This document shows, in pieces, positions 44,479 to 51,537 of a DNA stretch of 64,000 nt; the first letter of the stretch is position 1, and each line of letters starts with the position of its first letter. The position numbers were made by a program, and so were the translations under genes. The notes beneath the pieces are model-generated. The model was not told the origin of the DNA. It did not search any database and was given only the letters and a program-made list of their open reading frames with translations. The DNA is from HGM04593 sp964470845 (GTDB taxonomy: Bacteria > Bacteroidota > Bacteroidia > Bacteroidales > Bacteroidaceae), in NCBI GenBank assembly GCA_964470845.1, contig CAYYEL010000002.1, positions 12,071 through 76,070 on the forward strand, in the 5' to 3' direction.

Positions 44479-46488
44479 ATGTATCATATAGAACAGTTGA
44501 GAAGCAAGGAACTGCCCGAATTACAATCTATAGCTAATGAATTGGGGATTAGCGGAGTAAAATCACTCGAAAAAGATACTCTGATTTATCGCATCCTTGA
44601 TGGACAGGCGCTTCAGCGCAGTCAATCGGGTACTCCTGCTGTTGTAAAGGAAGAGAATCGAATGAATCGTCGCAACCATCGCCGCAACCGCATTCAGCCC
44701 GAGGCGGCTGCAAAGGTATATACTGCAACAGGCGACAAGGCGGTGAAGCTCGACAAGAACGAGCCTAAAAAACACGACGACGAAGTTAAACCCATAATAG
44801 AGGTAGCACTCGAAGAGGTGAAGCCCGAGGTTGAGAATCCCGAGGCAGCAGTAAATAACGAGAATAATGTTGCTGCTCCCAAAAAGCGTGGCCGAAAGCC
44901 CAAGGCAAAAGAGGTTGTTTCCGCCGAAACAACGACTGAGATAGCCGTAGAGGTTACCACAACTCCGCAGCCCGCTGAGAGTGCCCCCGAGGCATCCGAG
45001 GTTGCCGACCAAGCGCAAAATCCTGCTCCAAAGAAACGCGGTCGCAAGCCCAAGGTAAAGGAGGCTGCACTCGTCGAGGCTGCAACAGAAGTGCTTGTCG
45101 AGCAAGTTGAGACACCTCTGCAACCATCGCCCGAGCCGTCGGCCGGGGCGTCCGAGCAGGAGGAATTTGTGCCAATAGAAGAGCTTCCCAGCGACAAAGA
45201 GGAGGCTGCAACCGAGCTTGTCGAGAAATTTGAGAAGCGCGAGGGAACACATCAGCAACAACAGCAGCAGGGCTTCCGCAAAAACGACCGTCGTCAGCGT
45301 TTCGAGCGTACGCGACAAGAGACACAGGAGGCGCAAGAACAGCCTGCAATGTACGATTTTGCCGATGTACTCAAGGTCGAGGGAGTGCTTGAGACGATGC
45401 CCGACAATTACGGATTCCTGCGCTCGTCCGACTACAACTACCTTGCCTCGCCCGACGACGTATATGTATCGCAGTCGCAGATACGTATGTACGGCCTGAA
45501 AACAGGCGATGTAGTCGAGGGAGTGATACGTCCGGCCGGTGCAGGCGAGAAATATTTCCCTCTCGTAAAAGTAAATAAGATAAACGGCCTTGCCCCCGAG
45601 CTTGTACGCGACCGTGTTTCGTTCGACAATCTCACCCCTCTGTTCCCCGAAGAGAAATTCACCCTTTGCAGCGGCAGCTACGATAATATGTCGGCACGTG
45701 TGGTAGATATGTTCTCGCCTATCGGAAAAGGACAACGTGGACTAATCGTGGCCCAGCCCAAGACCGGTAAGACAATGTTGCTCAAGGATATTGCAAATGC
45801 AATAGCGGCTAATCACCCCGAGGCTTATATGATTATGCTGCTCATCGACGAGCGTCCCGAGGAGGTAACAGATATGGCGCGCAGTGTAAATGCCGAGGTT
45901 ATTGCATCGACATTTGACGAGCCGGCCGAGCGCCACGTGAAAATTGCAGGAATTGTGCTCGAAAGAGCCAAACGTATGGTCGAGTGCGGGCACGACGTTG
46001 TTATCTTCCTCGACTCTATAACCCGTCTGGCACGCGCCTATAATACTGTGTCGCCGGCCTCGGGTAAAGTGCTCTCGGGTGGTGTCGATGCAAATGCGCT
46101 GCACAAACCCAAGCGCTTCTTCGGAGCGGCACGAAACATTGAGAATGGTGGTTCGCTCACTATAATTGCAACAGCGCTTATCGACACAGGCTCTAAGATG
46201 GACGAAGTGATTTTTGAGGAATTCAAAGGCACGGGTAATATGGAGCTTCAGCTCGACCGTACATTAAGCAACAAACGCATCTTCCCTGCTGTGAATATCA
46301 TAGCGTCGAGTACACGTCGCGACGACCTACTGCACGACAAACAGACGCTCGACCGTATGTGGATTCTGCGTAAATATCTTGCTGATATGACCTCACTTGA
46401 GGCTATGGAGTTTGTAAAAGACCGCCTCGAAAAAACCAAAGATAATGAGGAATTTTTACTTAGTATGAATTCTGCAAGGTGCTATTAG
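44479..46488 (+). CDS. rho: Transcription termination factor Rho, long N-terminal linker
   Basis: 669 residues, against about 419 in E. coli. Rho_N helices are at about 6-42 (LRSKELPELQSIANELGIS). An inserted acidic, Ala/Pro/Glu-rich linker of about 240 residues follows, with two copies of KKRGRKPK (135-142 and 185-192) that resemble AT-hook motifs, and a Q/R-rich segment near 258-285. The cold-shock-like RNA-binding domain begins GVLETMPDNYGFLR (302). The ATPase has Walker A QPKTGKT (426-432), LLIDERPEEVTDM and the Q-loop/R-loop motifs. Long inserted linkers are known in Bacteroidota Rho and are tied to phase separation in Bacteroides. Confidence 0.95.
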   Translation: MYHIEQLRSKELPELQSIANELGISGVKSLEKDTLIYRILDGQALQRSQSGTPAVVKEENRMNRRNHRRNRIQPEAAAKVYTATGDKAVKLDKNEPKKHDDEVKPIIEVALEEVKPEVENPEAAVNNENNVAAPKKRGRKPKAKEVVSAETTTEIAVEVTTTPQPAESAPEASEVADQAQNPAPKKRGRKPKVKEAALVEAATEVLVEQVETPLQPSPEPSAGASEQEEFVPIEELPSDKEEAATELVEKFEKREGTHQQQQQQGFRKNDRRQRFERTRQETQEAQEQPAMYDFADVLKVEGVLETMPDNYGFLRSSDYNYLASPDDVYVSQSQIRMYGLKTGDVVEGVIRPAGAGEKYFPLVKVNKINGLAPELVRDRVSFDNLTPLFPEEKFTLCSGSYDNMSARVVDMFSPIGKGQRGLIVAQPKTGKTMLLKDIANAIAANHPEAYMIMLLIDERPEEVTDMARSVNAEVIASTFDEPAERHVKIAGIVLERAKRMVECGHDVVIFLDSITRLARAYNTVSPASGKVLSGGVDANALHKPKRFFGAARNIENGGSLTIIATALIDTGSKMDEVIFEEFKGTGNMELQLDRTLSNKRIFPAVNIIASSTRRDDLLHDKQTLDRMWILRKYLADMTSLEAMEFVKDRLEKTKDNEEFLLSMNSARCY

Positions 46489-46494
46489 TTAGCA

Positions 46495-46535
46495 AAATAC
46501 TCCTCTGAGGCTGTTTGAACCTCAGAGGAGTATTT
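46495..46535 (+). terminator. Terminator of rho
   Basis: A perfect 16-bp stem (46495-46510 with 46520-46535) with a 9-nt loop starts 7 bp after the rho stop and is followed by ATTTTA. Confidence 0.8.
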
Positions 46536-46728
46536 ATTTTACATTGAGCCAAAATCCATCCTACTTTTTGTCCACGTTACCCAAAAATCAAAGCATTCAG
46601 AGCGCAGCTTAGAGGAGTAACGGATTTAAAGTTTTTCTTCTTTAGATTAGCTAAACTTTTTGCTTAGCCCCCCAGACTTTGCAGGTGAGCCGTGAGCCCT
46701 CGCTCTCCACCTCGCTTTATATAAAACA
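46536..46728. other. Intergenic stretch between rho and tRNA-Asp, unexplained
   Basis: No gene seen. A loose hairpin is possible between AAAGTTTTT and its partner around 46628-46670, and a C6 run lies near 46668. I cannot assign a function. Confidence 0.3.
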
Positions 46729-46760
46729 AAAAGAGTTCCAATCTTCTTTGGAACTCTTTT
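46729..46760 (-). terminator. Terminator of tRNA-Asp
   Basis: A 12-bp perfect stem (46729-46740 with 46749-46760) directly follows the tRNA in the leftward direction, and its end in that direction reads CTTTT, then TGTTTTAT. Confidence 0.75.
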
Positions 46761-46761
46761 G

Positions 46762-46835
46762 CGGTGCGTACGGGACTCGAACCCGTGACCCCATGCGTGA
46801 CAGGCATGTATTCTAACCAACTGAACTAACGCACC
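46762..46835 (-). tRNA. tRNA-Asp (GTC anticodon)
   Basis: 74 nt with complete cloverleaf: acceptor GGTGCGT/ACGCACC, anticodon stem ATGCC/GGCAT-type around CTGTCAC, canonical T-loop TTCGAGT, discriminator G, no encoded CCA. Single tRNA with its own terminator. Confidence 0.95.
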
Positions 46836-47010
46836 ATTGTGTGTGCTTTTCGTATCTGAAAGCGTGTGCAAAGTTACGGCTTTTTTTTAGACTTGCAAAC
46901 TTTTTGGCAATTATTTTTTAATTTTCTGCGATTTTTTTTGATTTTCCCTGTTTTTCGCCTTAGAATCCCTCTTTTTTATGCTTGAAAGGGCTGTTGGTGG
47001 TTGGGAATTG

Positions 47011-47391
47011 TTACATTCCTGATTGGCGTTTCAAGAATTCTATTTGTGAGTCCCAAAGGTCTTTTTGGTCGGAGATTTCAGAGGGGTCGGCAAAGTCGGT
47101 AATGTCGAGTGTGTGCTCGCGTGTCATTTCGTTGTAGGTGATTCGCATTTCAAAGAATGTGTAGTGTTCTTCGTCGTCCCATCTGAGGCGTACATAAACT
47201 CCGTTGCGTTGGGCTATGAGGGTGGCCGAACGGTGTTCCTCTTTTCCCCAATAGAAATTGAATGTTTTACCGTCGATAGATGTGCGGTCGGCGAACCACA
47301 TAGAGAGGCCGGGGGCTGTTCCGATGTATCGCCATATCATAGCTGCACTTCCTTTGAGGGGATACTCAATGTGAATTTTTTCTTTTTTCAT
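47011..47391 (-). CDS. START-like domain protein (SRPBCC fold)
   Basis: 126 residues, soluble, starting MKKEKIHIEYPLKGSAA. The pattern of an N-terminal strand, MIWRYIGTAPGLSMWFAD helix, beta sheet with FNFYWGKEEHRSATLI and a long C-terminal helix (DLWDSQIEFLKRQSG) is that of Bacteroidales START-like proteins (SRPBCC fold, hydrophobic-ligand cavity). No ligand or role is known. Stands alone. Confidence 0.8.
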   Translation of the reverse strand: MKKEKIHIEYPLKGSAAMIWRYIGTAPGLSMWFADRTSIDGKTFNFYWGKEEHRSATLIAQRNGVYVRLRWDDEEHYTFFEMRITYNEMTREHTLDITDFADPSEISDQKDLWDSQIEFLKRQSGM

Positions 47392-47807
47392 TGTTGGTGT
47401 AAATTTGTTATCTGCAACACGTTAGGCGTTGCAAGTTAATAATTCTTATTTATAAAAGCAACAAAATGGGGGTATTTGTTCAATATATTTAAATAAATTT
47501 ATAAGTGTCGTTTTCAATTTTTATTAAATGCCGATTGTTTATTATTTGTTTTTGTATTTAAAAATGTTTGTTTTTTCGATAAAAAACGGGGAGGGTTGGT
47601 GTGTTTCGGATGTAATGTGCTTTGTGTTGCTTGTTTTGTGTTTAATGGGGCAAATTGATTTGGGATTGGTGATAAAATGAAAAAAATGTATTTAAAAATG
47701 TGATAAAAGATGAATTTTTGAAATTTTTGCTCTTGTTTTTTTGTGGTGATAAAATATTTCAATAATTTAGGCCGACTAATTATGTTTAACATCTAATTTT
47801 TTGAAAT
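47392..47807. other. AT-rich, C-depleted region before the cysteine-rich lipoprotein gene
   Basis: 416 bp with no credible gene. A 6-bp hairpin TGCAAC/GTTGCA sits at 47413-47433. From about 47500 to 47800 the + strand is G- and T-rich with very few C residues, unlike any neighbouring stretch; it would form the leader or promoter of the lipoprotein gene. No exact -7 box was found. Confidence 0.4.
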
Positions 47808-48324
47808 ATGAAACTGAAATTTTTCGCGATTGCGCTTTTGTCTGTGTTTCTTTTGAGTGCTTGCTCGCAGAATGGTGGTAATTCAGGTAGTGCTGCTGCT
47901 CAACAGGTTGAGTGTGCCGCGGCTGCTTGCGATAAGGCTGATGGTTGCAAAAAGGGTGCTTGCGGTGCGGCTGCTTGCGACAGGGCTGATGATTGCAAAA
48001 AGGATTCTTGCGGTACTGCTGCTTGCGACAAGGCTGATGATTGCAAAAAGGGTGCTTGTGGTACTGCTGCTTGCGACAAGGCTGATGATTGCAAAAAGGG
48101 TGCTTGCGGTGCGGCTGCTTGCGACAGGGCTGATGATTGCAAANNNNNNNNNNNNNNNNNNNNNNNNNNNNNNNNNNNNNNNNNNNNNNNNNNNNNNNNN
48201 NNNNNNNNNNNNNNNNNNNNNNNNNNNNNNNNNNNNNNNNNNNAAGGGTGCTTGCGGTGCGGCTGCTTGCGATAAGGCTGATGATTGCAAAAAAGAAGGT
48301 GCTTGTCCTGCCGAGAATAAGTAA
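47808..48324 (+). CDS. Cysteine-rich tandem-repeat lipoprotein, interrupted by assembly gap
   Basis: Lipoprotein signal with lipobox LSAC (cysteine 19), a short G/S/A spacer, then 16-residue repeats of the form KADDCKKGACGAAACD (48 bp), with cysteine every five or six residues, and a short tail GACPAENK. Five units precede the gap and one follows. The gap is flanked by exactly adjacent positions of the repeat, so the missing piece should be a multiple of 48 bp, and with 100 N the frame appears broken only artificially. Three Cys per unit with alternating Asp and Lys suggests metal binding or a disulfide-rich surface protein; no known family. Confidence 0.8.
48144..48243. other. Assembly gap of 100 N
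   Basis: Exactly 100 N, a conventional placeholder of unknown true size, placed within the 48-bp repeat array, where short reads collapse. Confidence 0.99.
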
Positions 48325-48343
48325 TAGACCTGTTTTTTATAAT

Positions 48344-48380
48344 AATAAGCCGAGCTTGACTATGTCAAGCTCGGCTTATT
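48344..48380. terminator. Shared terminator between convergent genes
   Basis: A perfect 17-bp stem (48344-48360 with 48364-48380) with a 3-nt loop between the repeat lipoprotein and wbqC-like genes. The + side is followed by ATTTATTT and the - side by TATTATAAAAAA, so it may act in both directions. Confidence 0.8.
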
Positions 48381-48382
48381 AT

Positions 48383-49030
48383 TTATTTGGATGGTGCTGT
48401 GTGTACTACTGTGCTTGTGTCGCGTAGTATGATAAGTGCTTCGGGACCCATATTGAACAGTAGGTCTATTATGCTGAGATTGGGGATAAATCCGTTGCGC
48501 AATGAAAATACTTGATAGTATGCTTCGGTCTTTTGTGGAGCGCGTGTGGCAAATTCTTGTGGTGATGCTAAGTAACGCAGGTCGGTGAAATCGCTTTTTA
48601 TCGATTCCATCGTTGCTTTTTCGAGAATTGCAATCGAGCGCTCAAGGCCGATGAGCTCGCAAACTATCGCGTGCAGGCGCATATTAAAGTCGAGTAGGAA
48701 TCCGTCTTTTTCTTCGTAGAAATGGGCAAAATCATCGGCGTAATAGTCGAAGAAGGGGCTTTTGCGATAGGCGCTTACGATTGCGTTCCAATGTGTGTGT
48801 CGCCAATTGCCGTGTTCGCTGATGCGTGTGTCGCGCATTTTTTGCCCATTGTTGTGTACGATGGGGATTGTGAGTGTTTGTGTGCCATTTTCGGTGGCTA
48901 TAATGGTGCGACTGCGGAAGGTTTGTTTGATGAACGTGCTGTCGGTATCAATCATTATCCCCTGTGATAAATATAGTTGTGCATACAGGGGAATGGGGGC
49001 AAGGTACAAAGGGTGGCTTATAATGTACAT
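48383..49030 (-). CDS. WbqC family protein
   Basis: 215 residues. It begins at a short hydrophobic stretch HPLYLAPIPLYAQLYL and contains the conserved WbqC features QTLTIPIV, WRHTHWNAIVSAYRKSPFFDYYADDF. WbqC proteins occur in O-antigen gene sets and elsewhere; the reaction is unknown, with a transferase proposed. It lies 9 bp after the signal peptidase gene and ends a leftward operon. Confidence 0.88.
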   Translation of the reverse strand: MYIISHPLYLAPIPLYAQLYLSQGIMIDTDSTFIKQTFRSRTIIATENGTQTLTIPIVHNNGQKMRDTRISEHGNWRHTHWNAIVSAYRKSPFFDYYADDFAHFYEEKDGFLLDFNMRLHAIVCELIGLERSIAILEKATMESIKSDFTDLRYLASPQEFATRAPQKTEAYYQVFSLRNGFIPNLSIIDLLFNMGPEALIILRDTSTVVHTAPSK

Positions 49031-49039
49031 TGTGAGTGT

Positions 49040-50464
49040 TTATTTGAATTTATCTACACTGCTGAAGATACGATTCCAACGTATTTTTCCATCGAACCAT
49101 CCTCGATCCTCGTCGAGTGAGAGCCATATAAAGAGGGGTTTGCCCACTATGTGATCTTCGGGCACAAAGCCCCAATAGCGCGAGTCGGCACTGTTGTGTC
49201 GGTTGTCGCCCATCATCCAATAGTAGTCCATCTTGAATGTGTAGCTGTTGCTCTCTTTGTCATTTATAAATATTTTTCCGTCTTTTACTTGTAGCTTGTT
49301 GCCCTCGTAAACAGCGATGGGACGCTCATATATGGGCAGGTTTTCGAGGGTTAGCTCGATGCTTGCTCCACGCTTGGGTATCCACACCGGGCCGTAGTTG
49401 TCGGCGGTCCATTTTGTGTAGCCGTTCAGGGGGTAGGTGTAGTCTTCGGGATTTTTGAATGGTTCTATCGATGCTACTATTTTTGTGTAGCTTGCCAGTT
49501 TGTCGCGTGTGGCGTTTGTGAGGGGCAGGCAGTAGAGACCGCTGCCACAGTTGCCGTCGGCGAGGTCTTTTCGGCTTATTCCAAGCTCGTGGCGCAGACG
49601 CTCGGATATATTTTCTTTGAATTTTACCCAATAGTTGAATTGGACGTTACGGGGCTGAGCGACCGGCTTGCCATTAAGGTGTATCTGTTTGTCCTTGATG
49701 AGGAGTGTGTCGCCCGGCAGTGCTATGCAGCGTTTAACGTAATTCTCGCGGCGATCGACGGGACGCCACAATTTGTGCCCGTATATGTGCGAATTTTGCT
49801 CGATGTATTTGCTTCCGGCTGCATAGTATAGGTCGTAGATGGCGCGTTGACGCTCGGGACTTAGGCTGTCCATAGGTGGGGTGTTGGGGTAGTGTTCGGC
49901 ACCAATCAGATAGCACTCTTTGTAATAATCTATTACCTGCGGGTTGGTGGTGGCTGTGTCGCCTGCCGGATAGTTGAACACTACAATGTCGCCTCGTTCT
50001 ATATCCTCGAAGCCTGCTATGCGCTCGTAGTCCCATTGGATGGCGTCAATGTAGCTTTTGCCGCCGGTAACAGGCATTGTGTGCTGTGTGAGTGGCATAC
50101 TCAATGGGGTATTGGGCTTGCGTGCGCCGTAGTTGGCCTTGCTTACGAAAAGATAGTCGCCTACGAGTAACGATTTTTCGAGCGATGATGTTGGAATTAC
50201 GTAATTTTGAAAAAAGAATTGGTTGACAAAATATACGGCTATAAGGGCAAAGACTATTGCATCGACCCAGCTCATTACTGTGCGCAATAGGTTGTTTTTG
50301 GAATTTTTCCACCAGCCCCAAGGGATGATTTTTGTTGTGTAGTTGTCTATAATGAAGGGGACAACAATAAGGCCTAACCAACTTTTGACCCATACGAGGA
50401 AAAGCAGGTACAGTGGTAATGTTATTGAGAGTTTTATAAGGTCTTTACGTGTGGGCTTTCTCAT
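49040..50464 (-). CDS. lepB: Signal peptidase I, large Bacteroidota type
   Basis: 474 residues, much longer than the E. coli enzyme (324), as usual in this phylum. One or two N-terminal membrane segments lie at about 9-75. The catalytic serine box is NYVIPTSSLEKSLLVGD, with LEKSL where most enzymes have MxPTL, and the catalytic lysine is in YVKRCIALPGD. Between these a 130-residue insertion separates the two, and the C-terminal box GDNRHNSADSRYWG is intact. It cleaves signal peptides of Sec-exported proteins. It is in the dapB-lepB-wbqC order seen in other Bacteroidales. Confidence 0.93.
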   Translation of the reverse strand: MRKPTRKDLIKLSITLPLYLLFLVWVKSWLGLIVVPFIIDNYTTKIIPWGWWKNSKNNLLRTVMSWVDAIVFALIAVYFVNQFFFQNYVIPTSSLEKSLLVGDYLFVSKANYGARKPNTPLSMPLTQHTMPVTGGKSYIDAIQWDYERIAGFEDIERGDIVVFNYPAGDTATTNPQVIDYYKECYLIGAEHYPNTPPMDSLSPERQRAIYDLYYAAGSKYIEQNSHIYGHKLWRPVDRRENYVKRCIALPGDTLLIKDKQIHLNGKPVAQPRNVQFNYWVKFKENISERLRHELGISRKDLADGNCGSGLYCLPLTNATRDKLASYTKIVASIEPFKNPEDYTYPLNGYTKWTADNYGPVWIPKRGASIELTLENLPIYERPIAVYEGNKLQVKDGKIFINDKESNSYTFKMDYYWMMGDNRHNSADSRYWGFVPEDHIVGKPLFIWLSLDEDRGWFDGKIRWNRIFSSVDKFK

Positions 50465-50529
50465 AATTCTGTTTTTTATGATGGGAACGCGCCTTGCGTT
50501 GCCGATATTGTCTTTTGTGTGTTAATTTT

Positions 50530-51285
50530 TTAAAAATCGAAAAGGTCTTTCATTCCTAAAAAGCCGTTGTGCGTGTATAGGTATTCGGCGGCAAGCACGG
50601 CGCCAAGCGCAAAGCCGCTGCGATTTTTTGCATTGTGGGTGATGGTGATTGTGTCGGCCTCGGATGTATATTCTATCGAGTGTATGCCGGGTACTTCGTC
50701 GCGGCGCACGGCGTTGATGCGAAGCTCGTCGTCTTTTGCTGTAGCGCCGGGAGTGGTTGTGCCGTCGGGGTTGACAACGTCGCCCAGAATCCACGAATTC
50801 TTACGGTCGAGATTCTCGATTATGCCCTCGCCCAAGGTGATTGCTGTGCCGCTGGGGGCGTCTAATTTGTGAATGTGATGCGTCTCTTCCATCTGTACGC
50901 TGTAAGAGGGGAAACGGTTCATTATTTTCGCCAAATAGCGGTTCACTGCCGAGAAAATGGCAACGCCGAGGCTGAAATTGCTCGACCAAAAGAGGGTTTT
51001 TCCTTCTTCGTTGCACAGGCGGCGCATCTCCTCGTCGTGTTTGTGAATCCATCCGGTGCTTCCGCTCACAACTTTTACTCCGGCCTTCATTGCGTCGATG
51101 CAGTTGTTGTATGCAACGGCGGGGGCTGTAAATTCTATTGCAACGTCGGCCGATGCAAATGCAGGGCCGAAAATATCGTCTCTGTTCTCAATGTCAATTA
51201 TTGATACAATTTCGTGGCCTCTCTCAAGGGCAATCTTTTCAATTGTCTTGCCCATTTTTCCGTATCCTATCAGCGCTATTTTCAT
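50530..51285 (-). CDS. dapB: 4-hydroxy-tetrahydrodipicolinate reductase
   Basis: 251 residues. NAD(P)-binding loop ALIGYGKMG (about 4-12), the conserved SSNFSLGV helix start, and the substrate-binding loop EETHHIHKLDAPSGTA with the catalytic histidines and lysine. It makes tetrahydrodipicolinate in the diaminopimelate/lysine pathway that supplies peptidoglycan. Leads the leftward operon; its ATG is 252 bp from the divergent metG start. Confidence 0.95.
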   Translation of the reverse strand: MKIALIGYGKMGKTIEKIALERGHEIVSIIDIENRDDIFGPAFASADVAIEFTAPAVAYNNCIDAMKAGVKVVSGSTGWIHKHDEEMRRLCNEEGKTLFWSSNFSLGVAIFSAVNRYLAKIMNRFPSYSVQMEETHHIHKLDAPSGTAITLGEGIIENLDRKNSWILGDVVNPDGTTTPGATAKDDELRINAVRRDEVPGIHSIEYTSEADTITITHNAKNRSGFALGAVLAAEYLYTHNGFLGMKDLFDF

Positions 51286-51452
51286 ATAATTATTTTTTAA
51301 TACGGTGCGAAGATAGCTAATTTTTTATTCTGTTGTTCGATTTTATGTGAAATAGTGTTACCTTTGCCGTTAATAATAAAGATATTCTGCACTCGCTTTG
51401 AAAATATTAAAGTAAACTTTATATATTCTCGCTCGTTTGTGGGTATCTTTGC

Positions 51453-51460
51453 AGATAAAC
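51453..51460 (+). promoter_or_regulatory. Candidate -7 box of metG
   Basis: TATCTTTG followed by C is an exact consensus match, 78 bp before the metG ATG. A TTTG lies 14 nt upstream, which is shorter than usual for the -33 element. Transcription would start at or just before the C12 tract. Confidence 0.5.
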
Positions 51461-51465
51461 AAATT

Positions 51466-51477
51466 GCCCCCCCCCCC
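51466..51477 (+). repeat. C12 homopolymer in the metG leader
   Basis: Twelve C residues in a row directly after the candidate metG promoter; a G5 run follows 17 nt later and could pair with it. Tracts of this length change size by slipped-strand mispairing. They are also error-prone in sequencing. Confidence 0.8.
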
Positions 51478-51537
51478 GAGGATTGTCTTGTTGGGGGCTG
51501 ATGGTGTAAGATGGAAAATGTAAATAAAAATAATCCT

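Noticed and set aside
44563..45735. 390-codon open frame opposite rho
   Set aside because: It arises from the repetitive, codon-biased linker of rho; composition is Leu/Cys-rich noise.
47514..47792. 92-codon leftward open frame with many Lys/Asn/Phe
   Set aside because: Low-complexity sequence made by the AT bias; no domain, and it covers the putative leader of the lipoprotein gene.
47808..48324. Tandem 48-bp repeats as a possible CRISPR array
   Set aside because: The repeats are head-to-tail without unique spacers, are in one reading frame with a lipoprotein signal, and the units differ by codon-like changes.
48144..48324. Frameshift in the cysteine-rich lipoprotein
   Set aside because: The apparent shift comes from a 100-N placeholder; true missing length is probably a multiple of 48.
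49040..50464. Inactive signal peptidase because of the altered serine box
   Set aside because: Serine, lysine and the GDN box are present; the variant box and the insertion are usual for Bacteroidota LepB.
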